Shown: in pieces, positions 17,885 to 26,211 of the stretch
How positions within the stretch are numbered: the first letter of the stretch is position 1
Layout: each line of letters opens with the position of its first letter
Source of the DNA: Bradyrhizobium roseum
GTDB taxonomy: Bacteria > Pseudomonadota > Alphaproteobacteria > Rhizobiales > Xanthobacteraceae
NCBI RefSeq assembly: GCF_030413175.1
Contig: NZ_CP129212.1
Coordinates: 5,246,450-5,310,449, forward strand
Direction of reading: 5' to 3'
DNA: 64,000 nt
Position numbers and translations under genes: made by a program
The notes under the pieces: model-generated
Told to the model about the DNA's origin: nothing
The model's input: the letters and a program-made list of their open reading frames with translations, nothing else
Database searches by the model: none

Positions 17885-18955
17885 TCACCTTCCCCGGGTC
17901 AGACCGCTCTTCAGGCGCATGACGTAGCCGATGATCTCGGCGACCGCGTGATAGTGCTCGACCGGGATCTCCTCGTCGATATCGACGGTGGCATGGAGTG
18001 CGCGCGCCAGCGGCACGTTCTCCACGATCGGAATGTCGTGCTTCTTGGCGATTTCCCTGATCTTGAACGCGACGTTGTCGACGCCCTTGGCGACGCAGAC
18101 CGGTGCCGTCATGCCGCTGTCGTAGCGCAACGCTATCGAATAGTGGGTCGGGTTGGTGATGACCACGCTGGCATTGGGAACCGCGGCCATCATGCGCTTC
18201 TTCATGCGCTGTTGGCGCAACTGGCGGATTTTGGCCTTGATGTGGGGGTCGCCTTCGGACTGCTTGAACTCGTCCTTGATCTCCTGCAGCGACATCTTCT
18301 GCCGTTCGAACCATTGCCGGTACTGGAAGAAGTAATCGGCGATCGCGACCGCGGCCAGCATCGCCACCACCGCGCCCATCAACTGCACCGTCAGATTGGT
18401 GGTGACGCCCATGATCGCCGAAGGATCGAACATCAGGAACGATTCCAGGCGATGGCGCTCGGGCCACAGCACCGCCGTCATGACGGCGCCGAGCGCGATC
18501 AGCTTGAACACGCCCTTGGCGAAATTGGCCACCGCCTGTTTGCCGAAGATGCGTTTCAGCCCGGCGCCGGGCGACACCTTGTTGAATTTCGGCTTCAGCG
18601 ATTCCGACGACCAGACCAGGCGGTGCTGCACCATGTTGCCGGCGATCGCGGCCAGCATCAGCATCAACAACGGCACGCCGATGGCGCCGAGCACGGCGTA
18701 GCCCAGCGTATTGCCGAGCGCGAGCAGCGCCGTGCCGTCGGCGCGAAGCTGGCCCGCATTGGCGATCAGGTTGCGCAGCGGCGTCAGGATGCCGCCGCCG
18801 ACCGACCCCGAAAAGGTCGACAATATCAGCGTGGCGCCCGCGATGATGAACCAGGTATTGACCTCCTGGCTCTTGGCGACGTCGCCCTTTTCAAGGGCGT
18901 CGTCCAGACGTTTTTGGGTTGGGTCTTCTGTTTTGTCGTCGGTATCCTCGGCCAT
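17885..18955 (-). CDS. flhB: Flagellar export apparatus protein FlhB
   Basis: This encodes 356 residues. An N-terminal cytoplasmic segment (DKTEDPTQKRLDDALEKGDV) is followed by four membrane helices. The cytoplasmic domain carries the autocleavage motif NPTH starting at Asn268 (VVITNPTHYSIALRY), needed for the switch from hook to filament export. The C-terminal tail ends shortly after VEHYHAVAEIIGYVMRLKSG. It acts in the inner-membrane gate of the flagellar type III export machine together with FliR, FliQ and FliP from this window. Confidence 0.97.
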   Translation of the reverse strand: MAEDTDDKTEDPTQKRLDDALEKGDVAKSQEVNTWFIIAGATLILSTFSGSVGGGILTPLRNLIANAGQLRADGTALLALGNTLGYAVLGAIGVPLLMLMLAAIAGNMVQHRLVWSSESLKPKFNKVSPGAGLKRIFGKQAVANFAKGVFKLIALGAVMTAVLWPERHRLESFLMFDPSAIMGVTTNLTVQLMGAVVAMLAAVAIADYFFQYRQWFERQKMSLQEIKDEFKQSEGDPHIKAKIRQLRQQRMKKRMMAAVPNASVVITNPTHYSIALRYDSGMTAPVCVAKGVDNVAFKIREIAKKHDIPIVENVPLARALHATVDIDEEIPVEHYHAVAEIIGYVMRLKSGLTRGR

Positions 18956-19044
18956 CGCGGCGTCCTAACTCGTTCGAGGACGGCGTGCGCGCAAAGGCGC
19001 TCCGCGTTCGTCGCAAGGAAAAACCGGCTCTTTCGGGTATTGCG

Positions 19045-19815
19045 TTACTTCAGCGGCGTCAGCTGGTGCATCACGCCGACGAAGTAATTGAGATAAGTCG
19101 CCATCATGCCGGTGAGGACGAAGGCGAAGATCAGGAAGCCGATCATGATGGAGAGCGGCACGCCGACGAAGTAGACCTGCATCGCCGGCATCAGCCGCGC
19201 CAGCACGCCGAGGCCGATGTTGAAGACGAGGCCGAACACCAGGAACGGCGCCGACAACTGCATGCCGATCTTGAAGGCTGCGGCGAACGCCCGGGTGGCA
19301 AGCGCCGCGACGTCGCCGCTCGGCAGCACCTCGCCCGGCGAGAAAATCCGGTAGCTCTCGTTCAGCGCCGCGATCACGAGATGGTGGCTGTCGGTGGCAA
19401 ACAACAGCGTCATGCCCAGAATGGTGAGGAAGTTGCCGATCAGCAGCCCCTGTTGCCCCTGGGTCGGATCGACCGCGGTGACGAAGCCGAGGCCAAGCTG
19501 CTGGGCGATCACCGAACCCGCCACCGCCAGCGCCGACAGCGTAACGCGCGCGGTCGCGCCGAGCACGATGCCGATGACGATCTCGTGCACCATCAGCACG
19601 CCGAGCGCGGCCATCGAGGTCAGATCGACCTGATAGGCGTTGCGGTGCAGTGGCAGGATGATTAACGTCAGCAGCAGCGCGATCGAGAGTTTGACGCGCA
19701 CCGGGATGTTGCTTTCGCCGAATCCCGGCAACAGCATCACCATCGCGCCCACGCGGGCGAACACCAGCATGAAGGTGGCGGCAAGGGCCGGCAGCAGCGA
19801 TATGTCGATGCGCAT
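19045..19815 (-). CDS. fliR: Flagellar export apparatus protein FliR
   Basis: This encodes 256 residues with six hydrophobic segments, starting MRIDISLLPALAATFMLVFA. Conserved FliR features are visible: RVGAMVMLLPGFGESNIPVR, DPTQGQQGLLIGNFLTILG and PAMQVYFVGVPLSIMIG. It forms the export gate with FliP and FliQ. It follows fliQ by 14 bases and precedes flhB by 89 bases. Confidence 0.97.
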   Translation of the reverse strand: MRIDISLLPALAATFMLVFARVGAMVMLLPGFGESNIPVRVKLSIALLLTLIILPLHRNAYQVDLTSMAALGVLMVHEIVIGIVLGATARVTLSALAVAGSVIAQQLGLGFVTAVDPTQGQQGLLIGNFLTILGMTLLFATDSHHLVIAALNESYRIFSPGEVLPSGDVAALATRAFAAAFKIGMQLSAPFLVFGLVFNIGLGVLARLMPAMQVYFVGVPLSIMIGFLIFAFVLTGMMATYLNYFVGVMHQLTPLK

Positions 19816-19829
19816 TCATCGACAATGCA

Positions 19830-20093
19830 TCAGCCGCCGATGATTCGCGACGATATCCGCATCATGTGAGCATGCATCGAATCCGCCATGAACGGCAAAG
19901 CCAGCAATAATGTCACGAAAATCGCCAGAATCTTCGGCACGAAGATCAGCGTCTGTTCCTGGATCTGGGTCAGCGCCTGGAACAGCGAGACCACGACGCC
20001 GACCACGAGCCCGATCACCATCAGCGGCGACGAAACCACCACGATGGTCCAGATCGCATCGCGCGCCACGTCGAGGGTTTCAGCACCGGTCAT
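19830..20093 (-). CDS. fliQ: Flagellar export apparatus protein FliQ
   Basis: This encodes 87 residues from ATG 20093, with AAGGA 7 bases upstream; longer in-frame starts run into the intergenic repeat and are rejected. It has two membrane helices (WTIVVVSSPLMVIGLVVGVV and FVPKILAIFVTLLLALPFMA) around the conserved loop SLFQALTQIQEQTL. It is a typical length for FliQ. It is a small component of the export gate. Confidence 0.95.
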   Translation of the reverse strand: MTGAETLDVARDAIWTIVVVSSPLMVIGLVVGVVVSLFQALTQIQEQTLIFVPKILAIFVTLLLALPFMADSMHAHMMRISSRIIGG

Positions 20094-20109
20094 TTGAATT
20101 CCTTTTTCT

Positions 20110-20213
20110 ATCCCCTCATGGTGAGGAGGCGCATCGCGCCGCCTCGAACCATGAAGCCCGTGGCCCATCCTTCGAGACGCCGGCTGCGCCGGCTCCTCAG
20201 GATGAGGACCATC
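20110..20213. repeat. Bradyrhizobium-type intergenic palindromic repeat between fliE and fliQ
   Basis: The spacer holds paired palindromes: CCCTCATGGTGAGGAGGCGC ATCGCGCCGCCTCGAACCATG, then ATCCTTCGAGACGCCGGC and GCCGGCTCCTCAGGATGAGGA. I recognise the CCTTCGAGACG...CTCCTCAGGATGAGG element as one of the most frequent interspersed repeats in Bradyrhizobium chromosomes. Here it sits inside an operon, where its hairpins would be transcribed between fliE and fliQ and could affect mRNA stability or processing. Confidence 0.7.
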
Positions 20214-20214
20214 G

Positions 20215-20526
20215 TCAGATCGGCATCTTCATGATGTCTTCGTAGGACTGGATCATGCGGTCGCGCACGGACACCAGCGTCGAAACCGCGACGTCGGTCT
20301 CCGCCACCGCCGTCACTACGTCCATGACGTTGGCCTTGCCCGAGGTCATCGCCAGCGTCTGCGCGTCGGATTTCTTGCCGGCATCGAGCACGCTGCCGAC
20401 CGCGTCCTTGACCAGCGCGCTGAAGGACGGGCCGCCGGCGGATGCGCCGCCCTTCTCGGCGCCGCCGGATTCCACGATGCGCGAAAGTGCGGCGTAGGCG
20501 TTTGCTGCAACGGTGGGTGAAGCCAT
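20215..20526 (-). CDS. fliE: Flagellar hook-basal body protein FliE
   Basis: This encodes 103 residues, MASPTVAANAYAALSRIVES at the start and AETDVAVSTLVSVRDRMIQS near the end, matching the conserved C-terminal FliE helices. FliE joins the MS ring and export gate to the proximal rod. It is 16 bases downstream of flgC and separated from fliQ by the palindromic repeat. Confidence 0.94.
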   Translation of the reverse strand: MASPTVAANAYAALSRIVESGGAEKGGASAGGPSFSALVKDAVGSVLDAGKKSDAQTLAMTSGKANVMDVVTAVAETDVAVSTLVSVRDRMIQSYEDIMKMPI

Positions 20527-20542
20527 TTTCTATGGTCCCTGT

Positions 20543-20968
20543 TCAGGCCTTGAGGATGTCGAGCGTGCGTTGGATCATGCGGCGCGTGGCGCTGATGATG
20601 TTGAGGTTGGCCTCGTAGGAGCGCTGCGCCTCGCGCATGTCGGTCATTTCAACCAGCGGATTGACGTTCGGATATTTGACGTTGCCGGCCGCATCCGACG
20701 CCGGATTGCTCGGCTCGTACTTGACCCGAAACGCCGACTGGTCGGGCCTGACCTTGCCCAGCGTCACCACCTTCGCATCGAGCGTGCGGTCGAGCGCGGA
20801 CGAAAACGTTGGCACCTTGCGGCGATAGGGATCGCCGCCCGCGGTCGGCGCGGTGGAATCCGCGTTGGCGATGTTTTCCGAGATCACCCGCATCCGTCCC
20901 GCCTGCGCGCGCAGGCCGGAGGTTGCGATGCTCATCGAGCGGGCGAAATCGCTTGCTTCATCTGCCAT
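20543..20968 (-). CDS. flgC: Flagellar proximal rod protein FlgC
   Basis: This encodes 141 residues. The N-terminal rod signature (SMSIATSGLRAQAGRMRVIS followed by ENIANAD) and the C-terminal coiled region (PLVEMTDMREAQRSYEANLN) are both present. It builds the proximal rod with FlgB and FlgF. It is the second gene of the flgB operon, 26 bases after flgB. Confidence 0.96.
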   Translation of the reverse strand: MADEASDFARSMSIATSGLRAQAGRMRVISENIANADSTAPTAGGDPYRRKVPTFSSALDRTLDAKVVTLGKVRPDQSAFRVKYEPSNPASDAAGNVKYPNVNPLVEMTDMREAQRSYEANLNIISATRRMIQRTLDILKA

Positions 20969-20994
20969 GATCCGGTTCTCCTAATCGTACCGCC

Positions 20995-21405
20995 TCAGCG
21001 CTTGCCGATGGCGGTCTTGAGCAGGCCGAGGCTGCGGGAGTAGAGCGACGTGGCGGCCGCATAGTCCATCTGGTTAGCCGAAACCTTCAGCATCTGGTCT
21101 TCCAGATTGACCGCATTGCCGGCGGGCTTGGTCAGGAAACCGCTCCGGCCGCCATCGCCCCTGAAACTGGGCGCGCCGCCGGCAGCACTGATATGGGTAG
21201 CGCTGGTGCGCGTCATGCCCAGCGAGCCGATGCCCCCGCCCATATTGGTTCCCTTGGTGTCGAACTTCGGCTCGATCAGGTCGGTGGGCTTGAAATTCGG
21301 GGTGTTGGCGTTGGAGACGTTTTCGGCAAGCACGCGCTGGCGTTCCTGATGCCACTGCATCTTGGTGCGTAGCGCCGACAGGAGCGGAAGATCGTTGATA
21401 GCCAT
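20995..21405 (-). CDS. flgB: Flagellar proximal rod protein FlgB
   Basis: This encodes 136 residues. The rod motif reads LRTKMQWHQERQRVLAENVS followed by NANTPNFKPTDL, and the C terminus has LEDQMLKVSANQMDYAAATS. It is the first gene of the minus-strand export/rod operon, which ends with flhB or cckA. A CtrA box lies 62-80 bases before its start codon. Confidence 0.96.
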   Translation of the reverse strand: MAINDLPLLSALRTKMQWHQERQRVLAENVSNANTPNFKPTDLIEPKFDTKGTNMGGGIGSLGMTRTSATHISAAGGAPSFRGDGGRSGFLTKPAGNAVNLEDQMLKVSANQMDYAAATSLYSRSLGLLKTAIGKR

Positions 21406-21838
21406 CGCAGGCGATTCCCGTTAACCTCTGGCAGGCGCCGCGAGGTAGGCAGAATTTGCCCGGTGTATGGTTAACGGCGGGTTAAGATCGCGGTTCGCCG
21501 CTGCCGGCATCGGCAAATGACCACCGTCAGTGGCAAAATGAGTGCATTTCGCCACGATAGCCGCGTTAACCAGCAGCAGCCGACGCCGCACAGGGCGCTC
21601 AGAAGTCGTTTTGGCTCACGCGATTCTTGGTCTATTAATTAACGGACGGCGGCGCTCGCCGCGGGGAATTAAGGAATAAGGCTGATCTCGGGCGTGATTC
21701 GCCATGTGCGGATCGCTCCGGAGCGTGGTCAGGATGGCGGGAATTCGGATTCCCGGGGAACCTGCCCGGACGGCAGGGCCTCGGCCGTACCCGTCGAAGC
21801 CAGCACCAAGAGAACGGCCCGTGGCCGGGGACTAAAGA
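21406..21838. other. Divergent control region between flgB and fliO
   Basis: These 433 bases separate two flagellar operons. They hold the CtrA box at 21467-21485 close to flgB. A weak sigma-54-like sequence on the plus strand at 21531-21547 (TGGCA...TGCAT, GG and GC spaced by 10) lies 292 bases from fliO. TTAATTAA-like AT-rich sequence lies near 21632-21642. No gene is supported. Confidence 0.5.
21467..21485 (-). promoter_or_regulatory. CtrA binding box upstream of flgB
   Basis: On the minus strand the sequence reads TTAA-CCCGCCG-TTAACCAT. This is a perfect TTAA-N7-TTAA CtrA box whose second half is the full TTAACCAT half-site known from Caulobacter. It ends 62 bases before the flgB start codon, a normal promoter position. 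Confidence 0.85.
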
Positions 21839-22945
21839 ATGCAGACACTGACATTCCTCTTCGCATTCATCGCCGTTCTGGCGTTGATCGGCGTGGCCGC
21901 GTGGCTGGTCCGCCGCTTCGCCAACAACCGCCTCGGCGCCAACACCCAGCGTGGACGGATGCCGCGGCTTGCCGTGATCGACGCCGCCGCGGTGGACGGC
22001 CGCCGGCGCCTGGTGCTGGTCCGCCGCGACAATGTCGAACATCTCCTGATGATCGGCGGCCCGAGCGACATCGTGGTCGAACCCAACATCGTGCGCGCGA
22101 TGCCCAACCGCGACCAGATGGCGCCGCGTCCGGCGGTGGGAGAGCAGCCGCCGCGGATCGCACCGCTGCCGGATACCGCCTGGAACGACGAGGCAGCCAA
22201 ATCCGACGCGCGGTCCGAGGGCTTCGATCATCATACCGAGCCGCAAATGCCGGAACTGCCGCCGCGCCCTGCGCGGCCTTCTTTCTCCGATGACGTCCGC
22301 CGCCCCGCGCCGCCACCGCCGACGACGCCGGAACGCCGCAACGATCCATTGACAGGCTTTGCACCGGAATCGATCAGCGGCGGCCGGGCGGAACCAGCTC
22401 CGCCACGCCTGCCCCGCGGCGAACCGCTGATGCCGCGGCCACAGCGCGAATTGTCAAAGGCGCCGCCGGTTCGGGAGGTTCCGCCGGTTCGCGAAGCGCC
22501 GCCGATGCCGATGCGTGAAGCGTCGACGACGCGCGAGCCGCCCCAAATCCGTGAGGCCCCCCAAATCCGTGAGGCCTCCCCGGTTCGCGAGGCGCCGCCG
22601 ATCCGCGAGGTACTCCCGGTCCGCGAGGCGCCGATGGTTCGTGAGCCGGCCCGCGCCCCTGAACGCCAGGTGGCCCCGCCCCCGCCCCCGCCGCCTCCTC
22701 CGCCGGCCCCCACCCCGTCGAGCGCGGACCAGAACCTTGCTGAAATGGCACAGCGGCTGGAGGCCGCCCTGCGCCGGCCGGCGGAACCCGTGGCGCCACC
22801 GGTGGCGCCGGAAACGCCGCCTGCGAGGGGCGCCCGCAGCGAACCACCGGCGCCGGCACCCGCCCCCGCTCCGCAGAAGAGCGGCTTCGAAAACCTCGAA
22901 GACGAGATGGCCTCGCTGCTCGGCCGTCCGAAGAACCCTTCGTGA
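21839..22945 (+). CDS. fliO: FliO-like flagellar biosynthesis protein with long proline-rich repeat tail
   Basis: This encodes 368 residues, far longer than the usual 100-130 of FliO. One N-terminal membrane helix (LTFLFAFIAVLALIGVAAWL) and the FliO-like domain (RRLVLVRRDNVEHLLMIGGP) end near residue 90. The rest is disordered. It includes at least ten copies of a x-R-E-[A/V/P] repeat with Pro spacers (APPVREVPPVREAPP, EAPQIREASPVREAP) and a run of ten Pro near residue 285. The stop overlaps the fliP start (GTGA). FliO assists assembly of the FliP ring. The family call rests on the N-terminal domain and position. Confidence 0.82.
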   Translation: MQTLTFLFAFIAVLALIGVAAWLVRRFANNRLGANTQRGRMPRLAVIDAAAVDGRRRLVLVRRDNVEHLLMIGGPSDIVVEPNIVRAMPNRDQMAPRPAVGEQPPRIAPLPDTAWNDEAAKSDARSEGFDHHTEPQMPELPPRPARPSFSDDVRRPAPPPPTTPERRNDPLTGFAPESISGGRAEPAPPRLPRGEPLMPRPQRELSKAPPVREVPPVREAPPMPMREASTTREPPQIREAPQIREASPVREAPPIREVLPVREAPMVREPARAPERQVAPPPPPPPPPPAPTPSSADQNLAEMAQRLEAALRRPAEPVAPPVAPETPPARGARSEPPAPAPAPAPQKSGFENLEDEMASLLGRPKNPS

Positions 22946-23697
22946 GGCTGCCGGCTTCTCCGCGTAGAGTTTTATTTTTCTTAATCCTGGCCGCCGCCGG
23001 ATCGTTTGCCGATCCGGCGGCGGCGCAGGATATCAGCATCAACCTGGGCCAGGGCGGCGGAGGCGTCACCGAGCGCGCGATCCAGCTGATCGCGCTGTTG
23101 ACGGTGCTGTCGATCGCGCCGTCGATCCTGATCATGATGACGTCGTTCACGCGGATCGTCGTCGTGCTGTCGCTGTTGCGTACCGCACTCGGCACCGCGA
23201 CCGCGCCGCCCAACTCCGTGATCATCGCGCTCGCGATGTTCCTGACCGCATTCGTGATGGGCCCCGTCCTGCAGCGGTCCTACGACGACGGCATCAAGCC
23301 CCTGGTCGCCAACCAGATCGGGGTCGAGGAGGCGCTACAGAGGGCTTCCGTGCCGTTGCGCGGCTTCATGCAGAAGAACGTTCGCGAAAAGGATCTGAAG
23401 CTGTTCATCGACCTCTCCGGCGAGCCGCCGCCGGCAACGCCGGAAGACCTGTCGCTGCGAATCCTGGTCCCGGCCTTCATGATCTCCGAACTCAAACGCG
23501 CGTTCGAGATCGGCTTCCTGCTGTTCCTGCCCTTCCTGATCATAGATCTCGTCGTGGCGTCGGTCCTGATGTCAATGGGCATGATGATGCTGCCGCCGGT
23601 TGTGGTGTCGCTTCCGTTCAAGTTGATCTTTTTTGTACTGGTCGACGGCTGGTCGCTGGTGGCCGGTAGCCTTGTGCAAAGCTATGGCGGCAGCTAG
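22942..23697 (+). CDS. fliP: Flagellar export apparatus protein FliP
   Basis: This encodes 251 residues from GTG 22942, which overlaps the fliO stop. A cleavable signal peptide (MRLPASPRRVLFFLILAAAG to PAAA) precedes mature QDISINLG, as known for FliP. Conserved blocks are SIAPSILIMMTSFTRIVVVL, TAFVMGPVLQ, LVPAFMISELKRAFEIGFLL and SMGMMMLPP. It forms the core ring of the export gate with FliQ and FliR. Confidence 0.97.
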   Translation: MRLPASPRRVLFFLILAAAGSFADPAAAQDISINLGQGGGGVTERAIQLIALLTVLSIAPSILIMMTSFTRIVVVLSLLRTALGTATAPPNSVIIALAMFLTAFVMGPVLQRSYDDGIKPLVANQIGVEEALQRASVPLRGFMQKNVREKDLKLFIDLSGEPPPATPEDLSLRILVPAFMISELKRAFEIGFLLFLPFLIIDLVVASVLMSMGMMMLPPVVVSLPFKLIFFVLVDGWSLVAGSLVQSYGGS

Positions 23698-23853
23698 CCG
23701 AAACCCCGTATTTTCACGGACTAATAGGTCAACATTAGGTACGTATTTGCGGCGGACTTTCCGGCGAAGTTTAAGGTCAGATTAGTTCCTTCGTGCACAA
23801 TGGGACGACAGGGAAACTGAGTTTTCGCAGCAAACGCATCACCGGATTGAACG

Positions 23854-24912
23854 ATGGTAGGCCAGTCTATCGGCGATATGGACGCTGAATACGCCACGAC
23901 GATTGCCGACCGAGCCATGCGCTTGATGACGCAGCAATCCGTACCGCCGACTCCGAACAATTTCGCAGTCTGGTTCGAATATTCGCTGGGCAACGCGCCG
24001 GCCCTGCGTAAGATCATTGATATTCTGATTGCGGGCAAGCGCAAGTTCGACGCGGCGACCAACGCCGAACTCTTCATCACTTACATCGCGCCACAGCAGA
24101 CCGGACGCGATCCGCTCAGCGACCTGCCCGATCAATTGAGCGGACTGATCGACAGCGCCCAGCAGTTCCTCAATACCGCCGTCACCGACAATCAGACCCA
24201 CATCAAGGCGCTCGGCGAGGTATCTTCCGAAGCCGCCACCGGCAGCGATCCGCGGCCGATCATCGCGAAACTGGTTGATGAATTGTCAAAGGCCACGCAA
24301 CGGGCTGCGGCGCTGGAGGCCAGTTTCGCCGCCACCTCCGAGGAGCTGGACAGCATCCGCGATTCGCTGAAGGCCGCCGAACAGCGCTCCAATACCGATG
24401 CGCTGACCGGCCTCGCCAACCGCCATTCGATGGACGAATTCCTCCGCCTCGCCCAGATCGCGGCGATGGAAAAGGACGAGGCGCTCAGCGTCTTCCTGAT
24501 CGACATCGATCACTTCAAGAAATTCAACGACGATTATGGTCATCAGGTCGGCGACCAGGTGCTTCGGCTGGTGGCAAAGGTGCTTCAGGAAGGCGTTCGC
24601 GAAGTCGATCTTGCAGCCCGCTACGGCGGCGAGGAACTGATCGCCGTGCTTCCGGGAGCGGATCTCGAAGCCTGCTCGGCGGTCGCCGAACGCGTTCGCC
24701 GCCGCATTTCCGAAGCCAAACTGACGCGCCGGGCGACGGGCAAGGAAATCGGAAGCGTCACAGTTTCGATCGGTGTCGCGCAATTCCGCCTCGCTGAATC
24801 CGCTGACGCCATGATTGAACGCTGCGACCGCGGGCTTTACAAGGCCAAACGGCTCGGCCGTAACCGCACGGTGACGGAGCTCGAGCTCGAGCCCGAGGCC
24901 GGCGCGGCCTAG
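23854..24912 (+). CDS. Diguanylate cyclase (GGDEF domain) next to fliP
   Basis: This encodes 352 residues. The N-terminal half (1-165) is a soluble helical region (MRLMTQQSVPPTPNNFAVWF, with a coiled coil near 145-175) seen in many alphaproteobacterial cyclases. The GGDEF domain (about 178-345) has NTDALTGLANRHSMD, FLIDIDHFKKFNDDYGHQVG and the active-site loop YGGEELIAVLP, so the GGEEF-type signature is intact. A product-inhibition RxxD is not obvious at the usual place. It should make cyclic-di-GMP in the cytoplasm. It follows fliO-fliP by 157 bases, so a motility role is plausible but unproven. Confidence 0.93.
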   Translation: MVGQSIGDMDAEYATTIADRAMRLMTQQSVPPTPNNFAVWFEYSLGNAPALRKIIDILIAGKRKFDAATNAELFITYIAPQQTGRDPLSDLPDQLSGLIDSAQQFLNTAVTDNQTHIKALGEVSSEAATGSDPRPIIAKLVDELSKATQRAAALEASFAATSEELDSIRDSLKAAEQRSNTDALTGLANRHSMDEFLRLAQIAAMEKDEALSVFLIDIDHFKKFNDDYGHQVGDQVLRLVAKVLQEGVREVDLAARYGGEELIAVLPGADLEACSAVAERVRRRISEAKLTRRATGKEIGSVTVSIGVAQFRLAESADAMIERCDRGLYKAKRLGRNRTVTELELEPEAGAA

Positions 24913-25077
24913 AACAACGCTTCATCGGATTCTGGTTAATTTCGGACTACGCCCGCCTCGTTACTTTCGCGCATTCTCGCCGCGTTCGAGGGAAGAAAAA
25001 ACGATGCCTCCCGCTCAGAGCGGAACTATTGCCGCAATCCCGGATTATTGCAGACGTCCTACAGCCGGGAGTATTTC

Positions 25078-25392
25078 ATGAAGATCGCAGGGACGATACT
25101 GGCGGCCATCGGCATCGCCGGCACGGCGGCCCTTGCCCAGCAAATGCGGGCCGGAATGGTGACGAAGATCGATCGGATCAGCGGCACCATATCGATCAGG
25201 GACATACCTGAGGGTACCATTGGTGCGAACGCCGGCGCCGCGACCGAAGAATTCAAGATGCAGGACGCCGCCAGGTTGAATGCCTTGCACGCCGGCGACA
25301 GGGTCAGCTTCGCGGTGAGCGACATGGCGGGCACCAAGACCATCACCAAGATCGACAGGGCCGACGCGGTCACCAAGATCGACAAGAAGTGA
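25078..25392 (+). CDS. Small exported protein with CusF-like fold
   Basis: This encodes 104 residues from ATG 25078 (CCGGGAG upstream). A signal peptide (MKIAGTILAAIGIAGTAALA) is followed by RAGMVTKIDRISGTISI, FKMQDAARLNALHAGDRVSF and TKTITKID, the five-strand pattern of CusF-type periplasmic metal-binding proteins. The His and Met ligands that bind Cu(I) in CusF are not clearly kept, so metal binding is uncertain. It stands alone. Confidence 0.65.
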   Translation: MKIAGTILAAIGIAGTAALAQQMRAGMVTKIDRISGTISIRDIPEGTIGANAGAATEEFKMQDAARLNALHAGDRVSFAVSDMAGTKTITKIDRADAVTKIDKK

Positions 25393-25735
25393 GACGTCGC
25401 GAACGCGACATCCCGACAATAGATATCCCGCTTCGGCCAAACAAGATCGAGGTCCGGAACACCTGTGATCCGGACCTCGAAACCGGAATGGCCCCTCCAT
25501 ACAGAGCCGCTCGGTACGGAGCTCACTCTGGAGAAAACCAGGTGAGATCGCCTTGATCTGCGGCAAATGATGCGTCCCGAAAAACCCGGACCGGGTTTCC
25601 ACGGGCCGGATGGATCATGACGCGATTTGATGAAGCGCTCGATGATCGCTTCGCTTTAATTTGCGCATGCTGCGCGCAAACGCGTTACGCGTCTGTCGCG
25701 AGGGAAACCCGGTTTCCAATTTTCCGGATCCTGCT
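25393..25735. other. Gene-free stretch with a perfect hairpin and an interspersed repeat
   Basis: A perfect 11-bp stem (CGAGGTCCGGA 25448-25458 with TCCGGACCTCG 25469-25479) lies 56 bases after the CusF-like gene. It has no T run, so it is a doubtful terminator. The second half is taken up by the repeat at 25609-25740. No gene is supported. Confidence 0.5.
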
Positions 25736-25740
25736 CTATC
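25609..25740. repeat. Interspersed Bradyrhizobium-type repeat (GAGGGAAACCCGGTTTCC...GGATC..GCTCTA)
   Basis: The stretch contains several short palindromes (TTTGCGCATGCTGCGCGCAAA, ACGCGTTACGCGT) and ends gagggaaacccggtttccaa, then ttccggatcctgctcta. This end is a variant of the GGAAACCGGTTTCC-TTCCGGATCATGCTCTA element frequent in Bradyrhizobium intergenic DNA. It overlaps the last few codons of the small minus-strand gene that follows. Confidence 0.5.
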
Positions 25741-25966
25741 GCGGCGGTGTGCGCGCAAGCGAAGCGCGAATCTCCGCGGCGGCTTCGTCACAATATTCGT
25801 TCAGCTTCTGAAAGCGCTGCTGCAACGCCCGAAGTTTAATCGCGCGCTTGGCCGGCCCGTCCCTGTCGATGTTGAATCTGTCGGCCGGCGATGGAGCCGA
25901 CACCGCGGCTTCCAAAGCGGCCAGCGCCGCCTGCAGCGATGTGTCGTGGCCTTTGATGGAGGACAT
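25736..25966 (-). CDS. Small helical protein, unknown function
   Basis: This encodes 76 residues from ATG 25966 (MSSIKGHDTSLQAALAALEA). It is charged and helical (KLRALQQRFQKLNEYCDEAA) with no signal or membrane segment. Longer in-frame starts add a low-quality basic stretch and are not used. No family is recognised and the ribosome binding site is weak. Confidence 0.4.
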   Translation of the reverse strand: MSSIKGHDTSLQAALAALEAAVSAPSPADRFNIDRDGPAKRAIKLRALQQRFQKLNEYCDEAAAEIRASLARTPPR

Positions 25967-26211
25967 TTCTGCACGCCTTGCAATGGCATCCACGCGGCCT
26001 GGATCCTGTGGAAGTGCCGTGGGGTCGCGCGCTGGCGTTGCGATTTGTGCCAGACAGTGTGTTGTTTGGATGCCCGGCGATGGCCGAAATGGTGGCAAAA
26101 GGTGGACAGCAAAAGCGAATGCGGCGGAGAACCTCGTATTCTTACGGACCATAATTCCACGATTAAGATGCAATCGGCTGCCAGCTTTGCCAGCGTTTTC
26201 TTTTGTGTACG

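Noticed and set aside
21531..21547. Sigma-54-like TGGCAAAATGAGTGCAT facing fliO
   Set aside because: GG-N10-GC spacing is right and the match fair, but it is 292 bases from fliO and the region is dominated by a CtrA box. Not listed as a promoter without start-site data.
25448..25479. Perfect 11-bp hairpin after the CusF-like gene as terminator
   Set aside because: No T run on either side and 56 bases from the stop. It may be a small repeat instead.
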